Of a DNA stretch of 64,000 nt, positions 46,744-55,567 are shown in pieces. A model generated the notes under the pieces. The model was not told where the DNA came from, searched no databases, and saw nothing but the letters and a program-made list of their open reading frames with translations. Made by a program: the position numbers and the translations under genes. Where the stretch lies: assembly GCA_965199245.1 (NCBI GenBank), contig CBDAQP010000001.1, positions 372,001 to 436,000 on the forward strand, given 5' to 3'. The stretch comes from Carbonatibacter sp965199245. GTDB lineage: Bacteria > Pseudomonadota > Alphaproteobacteria > Kiloniellales > Kiloniellaceae. The number at the start of each line of letters is the position of its first letter. Positions within the stretch are counted from its first letter, which is position 1.

Positions 46744-47826
46744 TTAGCTGTAAGGAATGCCCCAGACCGTCTCGGCCACATAGCCCCAGTGCCGTTTGTC
46801 ATCAGCATTCGACGGATCAATGGTAAAGGGCGGAATAATCATCGTCGGCCCACTATCGCCTGCGACAATTTCGGCACGCTCCCAGAAATATTTTTTGTTT
46901 TCATAGGTATGGAGAGGAACCTCTTGGCCATTCATGGCGTAATTTTTCAACATTTCAACCGCCACTTCGCCATAGGCGATGGGATCCTGACTGACGCAGG
47001 CATCCATGTAGCCCTCCTTAATCCAGTTCAAGGCCACAGGCTCCCCGTCGATATTGACGAAAATGACGTGACCGTCTTCGCCAATTTTTTTCCAACGACT
47101 TTTTTGCCTGAGTGCTGTGACAATCCCGCGCGACGGGCTGTCAGAGGGGGCGCAAACAGCATCCAAATCAGGATATTCCGACAGCGTAGAAAGGGTCACG
47201 GACAACATCTGATCGAGTTGTCCCTCGGTCGGACGAGCCAGATATTTGATCTTGGGGTATTTGGCAAACTCTGCATCCATGCCTTCTTTGCGCAGACGCC
47301 ACGCCACCGATTGCAAGGCACCGAAACAGTTCAAAACCGTTCCACGCGGCTCGCCATAGCGCCTGGTCAAACGCTTGATAATTTCCTGCGCCTGATATTG
47401 CCCGCCAATGTAGTTGTCAAAGGAAACTGTAATCGCCACCTTTGCTCCCGGGGCCGCCGGAGTGTCGATAATCCCAACGGGAATATTTTTTTGATTATAG
47501 CGACGAATAGCCGACACAATCGCCTGCGAATCGATGGGGTCACTGACAATGGCAGAGGGCCGCCGTAGCATCAAAGATTGCCACTGTTCCAGTTGGCGAG
47601 TGTTATCAAAATTAGCGTTGGTGGCCTGAAATTCCCATTCACTCGCCGCGACCGCACGCTTGACGGCTTCTTCCTGGATGACGAAAAAATAATAATCAAG
47701 GCTCTTGTTTGAATAGGGGACAAAGACACGATCCCGGGCCAAAGCAGAACCACCCGCCATCGCCGCAACTGCCGCACCAGCCCCCGCTTTCAACGCAGAA
47801 CGCCTATTCATCGTAAATTTATCCAT
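46744..47826 (-). CDS. Sugar ABC transporter periplasmic binding protein
   Basis: Periplasmic type I binding protein of 360 residues. The signal is Tat-like: MNRRSALKAGAGAAVAAMAG, ending near residue 30 (SALA). The mature fold shows SDPIDSQAI, PVGIIDTPAAPGA and FVNIDGEPVALNWIKEG. It belongs to the RbsB-like group. An AGGAGG ribosome-binding site precedes it, and an operator-overlapped promoter lies 25-60 nt upstream. The sugar cannot be read from sequence; pentose or pentitol is inferred. Confidence 0.92.
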   Translation of the reverse strand: MDKFTMNRRSALKAGAGAAVAAMAGGSALARDRVFVPYSNKSLDYYFFVIQEEAVKRAVAASEWEFQATNANFDNTRQLEQWQSLMLRRPSAIVSDPIDSQAIVSAIRRYNQKNIPVGIIDTPAAPGAKVAITVSFDNYIGGQYQAQEIIKRLTRRYGEPRGTVLNCFGALQSVAWRLRKEGMDAEFAKYPKIKYLARPTEGQLDQMLSVTLSTLSEYPDLDAVCAPSDSPSRGIVTALRQKSRWKKIGEDGHVIFVNIDGEPVALNWIKEGYMDACVSQDPIAYGEVAVEMLKNYAMNGQEVPLHTYENKKYFWERAEIVAGDSGPTMIIPPFTIDPSNADDKRHWGYVAETVWGIPYS

Positions 47827-47851
47827 GGTTTTTCCTCCTGTTCATGGTTCT

Positions 47852-47864
47852 GTAGTATTACTAT
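47852..47864 (-). promoter_or_regulatory. RpiR-type operator candidate 1
   Basis: 13-bp near-palindrome GTAGTATTACTAT. On the minus strand it covers the -10 hexamer AATACT (47854-47859), 17 bp after TTGCCT (47877-47882), so a bound repressor would block the transporter promoter. Three related copies lie in the cluster. Confidence 0.6.
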
Positions 47865-47965
47865 TTTTTTTCGCCAAGGCAACAGATTTCATGTCATTTT
47901 TTGGCTTTTTTCATCATTTTTCCGTAAAAACGACAAAGTCAACACTATATTCCTTCACCAAATAT

Positions 47966-47978
47966 ATAGTTTAACTAT
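47966..47978 (-). promoter_or_regulatory. RpiR-type operator candidate 2
   Basis: 13-bp near-palindrome ATAGTTTAACTAT, overlapping the stop codon of rpiA and lying about 100 bp upstream of candidate 1. It could support looping or a second promoter. The match to the other copies is in both arms. Confidence 0.5.
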
Positions 47979-48693
47979 TTTTTGCACGCCATTGTGCAGT
48001 TCCATCAAAACACCCCACAACCATTCCGACAGATTCGCGGGTAAATAACCCGTTTTCAACCACCCCCGGGATCATGTTCAGGGCCTGTTCCAAGCCAGCG
48101 GGGTCAGGAATGGTCTGACAGGCACAATCGAGGATAAAATGACCGCTATCGGTGACAACGGGTGTTCCATTCGCCATCCGCCGCGTTGTCTGGACAGCAC
48201 CCACTCCATAGGCAGAGAGGACGTCACGAATTTTGCGTTCTGATTGCCTCCATGCGAACTGAACCACCTCAACAGGAAGTGGAAAAGTTCCCAGTGACTC
48301 GACAATTTTGGTTTCGTCACAGATTGTAATCATCCGGCGCGACGCATGGGCAATGATCTTTTCCCACAGCAAACAGGCTCCCCCACCCTTAATCATATTA
48401 AATTGACCATCAATTTCATCCGGGCCATCAATGGTTAAATCCAATATCCCAATGTCATTCGGGTCGGTGAGCGCAATACCGACCTCGCGCGCGACCTCGC
48501 TGGTCGCCCGTGATGTCGTGGTACAGGTCAGCCTTAGTCCCTCGGCAACATGTTTGCCCAATTCACGCACAAAGAAATGCGAAGTCGTCCCTGACCCAAG
48601 GCCCAGGGTCATATCATCGCGCACAAAATCGGCGATGACCTTGCGTCCCGCACAAATTTTGGCGGCGTCCTGTCGGGTTTTGACATCTGTCAT
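47971..48693 (-). CDS. rpiA: Ribose-5-phosphate isomerase A
   Basis: Interconverts ribose 5-phosphate and ribulose 5-phosphate. The 240-residue protein has GLGSGTTSHFFV (phosphate loop), LDLTIDGPDEID, the catalytic region GGGACLLWEKI and ICDETK. It lies in the pentose cluster between the ABC genes and the regulator, so its role is to feed pentulose phosphates into the pentose phosphate pathway. The upstream regulator start is 33 nt away from its own start. Confidence 0.96.
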   Translation of the reverse strand: MTDVKTRQDAAKICAGRKVIADFVRDDMTLGLGSGTTSHFFVRELGKHVAEGLRLTCTTTSRATSEVAREVGIALTDPNDIGILDLTIDGPDEIDGQFNMIKGGGACLLWEKIIAHASRRMITICDETKIVESLGTFPLPVEVVQFAWRQSERKIRDVLSAYGVGAVQTTRRMANGTPVVTDSGHFILDCACQTIPDPAGLEQALNMIPGVVENGLFTRESVGMVVGCFDGTAQWRAKNS

Positions 48694-48725
48694 TGCTTTT
48701 TCCTTTTTACTGTCTGTCGGTTTGT

Positions 48726-49610
48726 TTATGGCGATCTCGACCCGCTGGTGTCTTGATTTTCTGACGAAGCGTCAACAATTTTTTCAGTCTGCCAGAAATC
48801 CAGCGCAGGCAGTTGATCGGGGAAGGCAGAACCTTGTGAAATGGCAATGGTCGTGACCAGAATATTAACCACAAGGTGGTGGTTGAGACGCGATGCCAAA
48901 GGCGTCATAACCTCTGTGCGTTCATAGGGACGCACTGCAACCAGACAATCGGCATAGGCCGCCAGGGGGCTTCCCTGCGCGGTGACAATCACCAACCTTG
49001 CCCCTCCTGCCCGGGCCGCCACCGCAATTTCGACCATTTGCCGCGTCGCCCCCGACTGTGAAAAGATCAAAACCGCTTCGCCCGGGCGAACCTGTCCCGC
49101 CAACATGCGTTTTTTCTTGCGCCCGATAATCGCGGCACAACGCAGGCCCAAACGCTGAAACTTATATTCCGCATCCAGACTGGTCATGTCAGAAATACCC
49201 GTGGCGAACAACCCAATCCAGCTGGCCTGTGCGAGGACCGCCGCCGCCTGTGCGATCTGTGCGGGGTCAAGGTCATCGTGAACCTGTTGAATGGCATTGA
49301 GCGAATTTCGACAGGTCTTGCGCACCACTGCCGCAACGCAATCATCCGCCGTGATCTGTTCGGACACAAAGGGCGCAGCGGGGACAAGGTTTTGGGCCAA
49401 ATTCAGTTTGAAATCCTGATAACCATCATAGCCCAGCCGCCGACAAAAGCGCATGATCGTCGGATCGGAAACCTCGGCCTTGCGGGAGAGTTCCGCCATA
49501 CTCATACGGATGACCTGATCAGCGTGACTACTGACAAAATCGGCAACGCGCAACTCTGCCGCCCCCATTGTTTCGCGTGTTGCAAAAATTTTTTTCAGCA
49601 AGCCGGACAT
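48726..49610 (-). CDS. MurR/RpiR-family transcriptional regulator
   Basis: A 294-residue regulator. An N-terminal helix-turn-helix (MSMAELSRKAEVSDPTIMRFCRRL, cited in part: AELSRKAEVSDPTIMRF) precedes a SIS sugar-phosphate domain (residues about 120-250) with ATGISDMTS and the phosphate-loop FSQSGATRQM. The likely effector is a sugar phosphate formed in the cluster. Its operators are probably the four 13-bp palindromes at 47852, 47966, 53291 and 53390. It lies between rpiA and the HAD gene, 3 nt from the latter. Confidence 0.93.
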   Translation of the reverse strand: MSGLLKKIFATRETMGAAELRVADFVSSHADQVIRMSMAELSRKAEVSDPTIMRFCRRLGYDGYQDFKLNLAQNLVPAAPFVSEQITADDCVAAVVRKTCRNSLNAIQQVHDDLDPAQIAQAAAVLAQASWIGLFATGISDMTSLDAEYKFQRLGLRCAAIIGRKKKRMLAGQVRPGEAVLIFSQSGATRQMVEIAVAARAGGARLVIVTAQGSPLAAYADCLVAVRPYERTEVMTPLASRLNHHLVVNILVTTIAISQGSAFPDQLPALDFWQTEKIVDASSENQDTSGSRSP

Positions 49611-49613
49611 TTT

Positions 49614-50279
49614 TTACCCGGGCACCCGTGCCAGGACATCAGAGTCACGGACATCCAGCAGACGCGACAACCGTTGGTGCGGCGCAACGTCAAGCAAACC
49701 ACCACCCCCCCACGGTACAGCAAAAAACGGCACATCTGCCGCACGCGCCGTCATCTGATCAACATGGGTATCCCCAACATAGACAAAATCACCCCGCGCC
49801 AGACCCATCTGCTCCGCCACGGCCCAGAGGTGCCCGGGATCAGGTTTGCAGGCTGGCACAGCATCGGCCCCAATGGCGGCCTCGAAAAGCGCGGAAAGAC
49901 CAAGCGCATCGAGAACCCGCCGAGTCATGTCGTGCGGCTTATTGGTACAGATTCCAAGACGCACCCCCGCGCGGGACAACGCCGCCAGGTCTTCGCGGAC
50001 GTAGGGAAAAAAGCGCGTTCGTTCTGCCGGTGCCGCGCGATAATTATCGAGATAAGACTGATGCGCCCGCATCAGAGTAGGCTCATCCGTTGGATGCCCA
50101 ATCTCTGCAAACAAATCCACCAGGAGTTTGCGCGAGCCATAGCCAATGAATTGTTCGACAAAGGCGACCTCCTGCTCTGGCCAGCCTCGCGCGCGCAGGT
50201 CACGGTTGACTGCCGCCGCAATATCGGGGGCACTGTCAATCAAGGTGCCATCCAGATCAAAAATCACCGCAGAAATCAT
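49614..50279 (-). CDS. HAD-IA phosphatase (phosphoglycolate-phosphatase-like)
   Basis: Haloacid-dehalogenase phosphatase of 221 residues. Nucleophile motif VIFDLDGTLIDSAPDI is at residues 5-20; motif II is GICTNKP, motif III the Lys in CKPDP, and motif IV VYVGDTHVD. These resemble Gph phosphoglycolate phosphatase; a sugar-phosphate phosphatase in this context is equally possible. Its start overlaps the xylulokinase stop by 4 nt. Confidence 0.88.
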   Translation of the reverse strand: MISAVIFDLDGTLIDSAPDIAAAVNRDLRARGWPEQEVAFVEQFIGYGSRKLLVDLFAEIGHPTDEPTLMRAHQSYLDNYRAAPAERTRFFPYVREDLAALSRAGVRLGICTNKPHDMTRRVLDALGLSALFEAAIGADAVPACKPDPGHLWAVAEQMGLARGDFVYVGDTHVDQMTARAADVPFFAVPWGGGGLLDVAPHQRLSRLLDVRDSDVLARVPG

Positions 50280-51781
50280 GACAGGGTGTCCTCCTCCAGG
50301 GCAGACAAGGCGGCAAAGGTCGGGCGCAGGGTTTCATAAAGCGCACGATAGACTCCGTAGGCTGTACGATAGTGCACGCCCCGCCCGGGGTCGGGACAGT
50401 CCCGGGTGAGTTCGGCGCAAGACTCTGCGGCCTCTGTCACGTTGGCCCACCCACCGAGCGACACCCCTGCCAACAACGCCGCCGCCAAGGCCCCGCCTTC
50501 GGCGGCCCCGGCAGTGGTCACGACAGGAACGCCGAACAGATCAGCCTGAATTTGACGCCAAAGCTGCGCCCGCGCTCCCCCGCCTGAAGTCTTGATCAGA
50601 TCACTGGTCAGGCCCATTCGCTCCATCAAGGCAAACATATCAAAAAGCGCGAAAGCCACACCCTCCATCACCGCACGCGTCATGTGCCGTCGCTCATGAC
50701 GCGCAGCAAGGCCGATGAACCCACCGCGCGCCTGCGGGTCAGGCCAGGGACAACGTTCGCCATTGAGGTAAGGCAGGAATAACAAGCCCTGCGCTCCGGG
50801 GGGAAGGCTTTCGGCCTCTGCCACCAGCTGTGCAAAATCCTGGTTGCCCGTCTGTCGCCACCAACTCAAAGCCCCGCCTGCATTGAGCGACACCCCCATA
50901 CAGTGCCAAAGTTCAGGAACCACATTACAGAAAACCTGAAGCCTCCCGTCAGGGTTGTCTGCGGGGGTGTCCAAAGCCATCGCCGCAATTCCAGCCGTGC
51001 CAAGGGTCGTTTGCAATACACCGGGTCGCGCCACTCCGGAACCAAGGGTCTGAATGACCGAATCTCCACCACCACCAATCACCGGAATCCCCGCAGGCAA
51101 GCCAAAACGCGCCGCCGCCTGCACAGAGACCTGTCCACTGACAACCGTTGATTCGTAGCAGTCCGGCAAAATCCGGGTATCAAAAGGCAGTTTTGCCAAC
51201 AGCTCCGCCGACCACTGCCGCCGCCGCACATCAAAAAGCCCTGTTCCCGAGGCATCGGAAACCTCGGTCGCATAGTCACCTGTCAAAACCAGCCGCAGAT
51301 AGTCTTTGGGATTAAGAGCTTTATCGAGTCGCTCAAAAAGCTGCGGTTCATGACGTTGCATCCACAGGATTTTACTGCCCGTATAGCCTGTGAGCATCCG
51401 ATTATTGGTCAAGTGACCCAGGGCCTCTGTTCCCCCGGCGAGGGACTCAATTTCTAAGGCCTCTGCCGCAGTGCGCTGGTCATTCCATAGAATCGCAGGC
51501 CGCAAAACCTCCCCCGCACGATCCAGTGGCGTAAAACCGTGCATCTGCCCCGATAAACCAATGCCGCGAATCTCACCTCCAGGCACCACAGACAGTACGG
51601 CCGCAAGGGCCTGTTCCATCGCCGCAACCCAATCCGCCGGATTTTGTTGTGTCCAGCCGGGGCGCGGTTGTTCCAGGCCATAGCCCGCCGTATGGCTGGC
51701 GCGAATGTCACCGTCGGCAGACAGGACCAGAACCTTGCAAGCCGATGTGCCCAGATCAATGCCCAGAAACGCCATAATCAA
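50276..51781 (-). CDS. xylB: Xylulokinase
   Basis: FGGY-family kinase of 501 residues, D-xylulose + ATP to xylulose 5-phosphate. Motifs: LGIDLGTSACKVLVL at the N-terminus, GLSGQMHGFTPLD, RPAILWNDQRT (the substrate-binding region), and GGGARAQLWRQIQADLFG with the ATP loop. The substrate motif is that of XylB, though ribulokinases and other FGGY kinases share the fold. It overlaps both its neighbours by 4 nt in one transcript. Confidence 0.9.
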   Translation of the reverse strand: MIMAFLGIDLGTSACKVLVLSADGDIRASHTAGYGLEQPRPGWTQQNPADWVAAMEQALAAVLSVVPGGEIRGIGLSGQMHGFTPLDRAGEVLRPAILWNDQRTAAEALEIESLAGGTEALGHLTNNRMLTGYTGSKILWMQRHEPQLFERLDKALNPKDYLRLVLTGDYATEVSDASGTGLFDVRRRQWSAELLAKLPFDTRILPDCYESTVVSGQVSVQAAARFGLPAGIPVIGGGGDSVIQTLGSGVARPGVLQTTLGTAGIAAMALDTPADNPDGRLQVFCNVVPELWHCMGVSLNAGGALSWWRQTGNQDFAQLVAEAESLPPGAQGLLFLPYLNGERCPWPDPQARGGFIGLAARHERRHMTRAVMEGVAFALFDMFALMERMGLTSDLIKTSGGGARAQLWRQIQADLFGVPVVTTAGAAEGGALAAALLAGVSLGGWANVTEAAESCAELTRDCPDPGRGVHYRTAYGVYRALYETLRPTFAALSALEEDTLS

Positions 51782-53241
51782 CAGCCCTCCGGCAGGGAAA
51801 ATTTTGTGCGAATATGTTTGAAATTCATATACTCCAACAATCCTTCGCGCCCGTGCTCATAGCCCACCCCCGACTGTTTACGACCGCCATAGGGGGCATT
51901 GATGATCCCCGCATCAACATTATTCACCGCGACATTGCCATAATCAAGTGCGCGGGACAGATAGCGGATTTCATCACTGTCGCGCGCAAAGCAATAGGCC
52001 GCAAGGCCGTAAGGCGTATCATTGGCCAGTTCAACCGCCTCTGCCAGTCCGTCAAAGGGCGCGACTCCGACCAACGGGCCAAAGGTTTCTGCAGACATCA
52101 CCTCCATGGAATGGTCACAATCCGCCAGCACCGTCGGACGGAAAAAATACCCTTTGTCAAAGGCCGCGCCCTCTGGTGCAGAGCCGCCCGCAACCAGACG
52201 CGCGCCCTTGTCCATTGCGTCGCGCAGATGCGCCTTCGTTTTCAACAGGGGATCTTCGGCTGCCATTGCACCCAAATCCGCATCCGGGTTGTCCATCCCG
52301 TTGTCAACACGCAAGGCCTCCGCCGCCTGTGCCAGTGCGTTCACAAAATCATCATAGAGCGGGCGAGCAACATAGATGCGGTTAATCGCAATGCAAATCT
52401 GCCCACAGTTGCGAAAGGAGCGGCGCGTCGCCCCCGCCACTGCCACTGCCAGATCGGCACTCTGGGTGACAATCATCGGACAGTTTCCGCCCAGCTCCAG
52501 GGACATGCGCTTGATCGTCGTCGCCGCTTGCTGAATTTTCAGACCCACCTGTGATGAGCCGGTAAAGGCCACCTTATCAACGTCATCATCCGTTACCAAA
52601 GCCTGCCCCACGCGCGACCCCGGCCCAGTGACAACATTGACAACGCCAGGTGGAATGTCCGCCTCATAACATTTCTGTGCAATGGCAAGGGCCGTGAAAG
52701 GAGTCAGATCAGCAGGCTTGATCACAATGGTACAGCCCGCCGCCAAAGCGGCACAAAGCTTCCAGCCAACCAGCTCTGCAGGATAGTTCCACGGGGTAAT
52801 CGCAACAACCACGCCAATAGGTTCGCGGATCACCACAGAGTCAAAATCCATGCTGTCATTGGGAATAATTTCCCCGTGAACGCGAGTGGCTTCTTCGGCA
52901 TAGAAATGGCAGGTTTCAGCCAGCTTCATAATTTCACCGCGTGCCTCGCGCACTGGTTTACCCTGTTCGCGCGTCATCAGTTCTGCCATCGCATCCGCAT
53001 CGGCGGCGATCACATCCCCCAGCCGATGCAAAAACGCCGCCCGTGCCTTTGGCGAATGGGCCGCCCAGGGACGAAAGGCTGCCCGCGCGGCGGCAACGGC
53101 ACGGGCAATCTCTGCCGCCGTCGCAGAGCCAACCCGCCCGACCAATTCCCCCGTTGCCGGGTTTGTCACCGCAATCGAGGGGTCTTGTGCCGGACAAAAC
53201 TGCCCCCCGATGAAAAGCCTGCCGTCCAGATCCTGTCGCAT
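51778..53241 (-). CDS. NAD(P)-dependent semialdehyde dehydrogenase
   Basis: Aldehyde dehydrogenase of 487 residues. ITPWNYPAELVGWKL, the catalytic Glu in ELGGNCPMIV and the catalytic Cys in RNCGQICIAINRIYV are present. Family level match is to succinate/2-oxoglutarate semialdehyde dehydrogenases. Next to an AraD1/XylX-like dehydratase it most likely oxidises 2-oxoglutarate semialdehyde to 2-oxoglutarate, the last step of the oxidative (Weimberg) pentose route. It is the promoter-proximal gene of the minus-strand run. Confidence 0.88.
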   Translation of the reverse strand: MRQDLDGRLFIGGQFCPAQDPSIAVTNPATGELVGRVGSATAAEIARAVAAARAAFRPWAAHSPKARAAFLHRLGDVIAADADAMAELMTREQGKPVREARGEIMKLAETCHFYAEEATRVHGEIIPNDSMDFDSVVIREPIGVVVAITPWNYPAELVGWKLCAALAAGCTIVIKPADLTPFTALAIAQKCYEADIPPGVVNVVTGPGSRVGQALVTDDDVDKVAFTGSSQVGLKIQQAATTIKRMSLELGGNCPMIVTQSADLAVAVAGATRRSFRNCGQICIAINRIYVARPLYDDFVNALAQAAEALRVDNGMDNPDADLGAMAAEDPLLKTKAHLRDAMDKGARLVAGGSAPEGAAFDKGYFFRPTVLADCDHSMEVMSAETFGPLVGVAPFDGLAEAVELANDTPYGLAAYCFARDSDEIRYLSRALDYGNVAVNNVDAGIINAPYGGRKQSGVGYEHGREGLLEYMNFKHIRTKFSLPEGC

Positions 53242-53290
53242 CGTGATGCCTCTCTATGCCCCCTACATCGTCATCTCAACCGCCAGCATA

Positions 53291-53303
53291 GTAGCAATAC
53301 TAC
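53291..53303. promoter_or_regulatory. RpiR-type operator candidate 3
   Basis: 13-bp copy GTAGCAATACTAC in the divergent promoter region, 50 nt before the dehydrogenase start. It is the same strand-form as candidate 1 with three differences and still a good dyad (GTAG, CTAC). Confidence 0.5.
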
Positions 53304-53365
53304 GCCAAAACAAGAACACAAATCCAATGGATCAGTAAACGATTTACACCAAGTGACCAAAAAAT

Positions 53366-53394
53366 TTGACATTATTACAGAGATGAATGATAGT
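53366..53394 (+). promoter_or_regulatory. Probable promoter of the araD1-like gene
   Basis: Consensus TTGACA at 53366-53371, 17-bp spacer, then GATAGT at 53389-53394. The -10 is inside operator candidate 4, consistent with repression. Transcription would start about 60 nt before the gene. Confidence 0.55.
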
Positions 53395-53402
53395 TTTACT
53401 AT
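53390..53402 (+). promoter_or_regulatory. RpiR-type operator candidate 4
   Basis: 13-bp near-palindrome ATAGTTTTACTAT that covers the -10 region of the promoter TTGACA-N17-GATAGT. It is the best-placed copy of the four. Confidence 0.6.
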
Positions 53403-53459
53403 ATTTCCGTTCCCGAACAGACCTGTTCACAAATTCAACAGCTTCAAAGGCTTTCATTC

Positions 53460-54602
53460 ATGCTTCCCAACGACTCACACCGGGCCAAACTCGTCGGACG
53501 CATCTGGCGGGCGGAAGGGCCGTCTGTCGTCTGTCTGCGCACTGGTCGCCTGTACGACATCACCGCCTCTTTCCCGACCATGATCGACCTGCTGAATCAG
53601 CTCACCCCGGCAGACTTTGATAAACTTTCCGGCGAAGATCTTGGGCCAGTGGAATCTGTGCTCCACAGTCCGGCCCGGATGCGTCCGGAAAGCCCTGTCC
53701 CCTGCCTGCTCGCACCCTGTGACCTGCAAGCCATCAAGGCCTGTGGTGTGACCTTTGCCCAATCGATGATTGAACGGGTGATTGATGAACGCACGTTAGG
53801 TGATCCGGCAAAGGCCGATGCTATCCGTCAACGAATCAGCGCACTGATCGGTGGCTCTCTCTCGGCGATTGAAGCGGGGTCAGAGGCGGCACGGACCGTC
53901 AAGGCTGCCCTGGAACGCGAGGGACTGTGGTCGCAGTATCTGGAGGTCGGAATCGGCCCGGATGCGGAGGTTTTCACCAAATCACAGCCCATGTCTGCAG
54001 TCGGTCATCTGGCGGAGGTCGGCCTCAATCCCATTTCACAGTGGAATAACCCCGAACCGGAAATTGTTTTGGGCGTGGACAGCAACGGACGGATCAGGGG
54101 AGCGACACTGGGCAATGATGTCAACCTCCGCGATGTCGAAGGTCGCTCCGCGCTCTTGCTGGGTAAGGCAAAAGACAACAACGCCTCCTGCGCGGTGGGA
54201 CCTTTTTTCCGGTTGTTCGATGATGACTTTACCCTCGCAGACATTAAAACCGCCAGCCTGACCATGACCATCACTGGCGACGACGGCTTTACGCTGTCGG
54301 GGACGTCAAACATGTCTGAAATCAGTCGTTGTCCGACTGATCTGGTCGCCCAGACCTGTAACGCCAATCATCAATACCCGGACGGCTTTTTCCTCTTTAC
54401 CGGAACCATGTTTGCCCCGACCCATGATCGCGGCACGGCGGGAAGCGGCTTTACCCATAAAATCGGCGATGTCGTCACCATTTCGACCCCGCGCCTGGGT
54501 GTGTTGCAAAACAGCGTTACACTGTCCGGGAAAGCCGCGCCCTGGACATTCGGGACGCGGGCCTTGATGACCAGCCTCGCCAAACGGGGGCTGCTGTCAT
54601 GA
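53460..54602 (+). CDS. AraD1/XylX-like 2-keto-3-deoxy sugar-acid dehydratase
   Basis: Fumarylacetoacetate-hydrolase superfamily protein of 380 residues with GVTFAQSMIER, NPEPEIVLGVDSNGRI (metal-binding Glu), GNDVNLRDVEGRSALLLGK and ASCAVGPFF. This matches the AraD1/XylX group, which removes water from 2-keto-3-deoxy-pentonates to give 2-oxoglutarate semialdehyde. The dehydrogenase for that product is divergent, 218 nt away. Its stop overlaps the next start (ATGA). Confidence 0.85.
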   Translation: MLPNDSHRAKLVGRIWRAEGPSVVCLRTGRLYDITASFPTMIDLLNQLTPADFDKLSGEDLGPVESVLHSPARMRPESPVPCLLAPCDLQAIKACGVTFAQSMIERVIDERTLGDPAKADAIRQRISALIGGSLSAIEAGSEAARTVKAALEREGLWSQYLEVGIGPDAEVFTKSQPMSAVGHLAEVGLNPISQWNNPEPEIVLGVDSNGRIRGATLGNDVNLRDVEGRSALLLGKAKDNNASCAVGPFFRLFDDDFTLADIKTASLTMTITGDDGFTLSGTSNMSEISRCPTDLVAQTCNANHQYPDGFFLFTGTMFAPTHDRGTAGSGFTHKIGDVVTISTPRLGVLQNSVTLSGKAAPWTFGTRALMTSLAKRGLLS

Positions 54603-55554
54603 AAAAAAATCGTCGTGACAGATCAAGCCTTTGGCCAGACAGAGGCCGAAGAATCCATGGCCCGGGCAGAAGGGGCTACCTTTGCCGCCTGGCAGTTGAG
54701 CGACGAAGGCGAAACAGCTGACGCCGTGCGGGGGGCCGCCGTTGTTTTGAACAATTTTGCCCCTATGACCCGGACGGTTCTGTCGGAATTAGCCCCCGGG
54801 GCGACTGTGATTCGTTATGGCGTCGGGGTGGATAATATTGATCTGGAGGCCGCCCGTGAGCTGGGCCTGCGCGTGTGCAACGTCCCTGACTACGGCATTG
54901 ACGAGGTCGCCGATCACGCCGCAGCGATGGCCTTGGCCCTGTCGCGCAAATTGGTTCGTTTTGACAGCGGCATCCGCGCGGGACAGTGGGACATTACCCA
55001 AATTGTCGGATCCCTGCCTTCGTTACGTGAAAAAAACCGTCGGTCTGATCGGCTTTGGGCGCATTGCTCAAAGTTTCGCCCGGCGAATGCAGGCTTTTGG
55101 TTGTCGTGTTGTGGCCTCTGACCCCTTTGTTGACCCCGCGCAGGCACAAGCTGCCGGGGTCACGCTGACCACACAGGACGCGGTCATTGACCGGGCTGAT
55201 ATTCTCTCCCTCCATATCCCGCTCACCCCCGAAACACGCCACATCATCGGGGCTGCAGAACTCGCCGCCCTGCCTGCCCAGTCCATTATCATCAACGCCG
55301 CGCGTGGGGGATTGATTGACGAAACGGCATTGGCAGAGGCCCTGCACCGGGGGACAGTTGCCGGGGCGGGCCTTGATGTCTTTGAACGCGAACCCTTGCC
55401 CGGCGACTCGCCCCTGCGTGATGCGCCCAATCTTTTCCTGTCCCCTCACGCGGCTTTTTATTCCGATAGTTCCGTAAGACGCCTGCAACGCCTCGCCGCC
55501 GAGGAAGCCGCACGCGCCCTGCGGGGGGAGGCCCTGCGTTGCCCACTGGTTTAA
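54599..55554 (+). pseudogene. D-isomer-specific 2-hydroxyacid dehydrogenase, two A-tract frameshifts
   Basis: Read as a whole it is a complete D-2-hydroxyacid dehydrogenase of about 317 residues, with NAD loop VGLIGFGRIAQSF, catalytic Arg in NAARGGLID and His in LSPHAAFYS. The frame is broken twice by one extra A: at the start (eight A at 54602-54609; seven would give MKKIVVTDQAFG) and mid-gene (seven A at 55030-55036; six would give SLREKTVGLIGFG). The natural start ATG overlaps the previous stop. Either the gene is inactive, the tracts are read through by transcriptional slippage, or the base calls are wrong. Substrate, perhaps a glyoxylate or 2-keto acid, is unknown. Confidence 0.85.
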
Positions 55555-55567
55555 AAGGAGGTCACGA

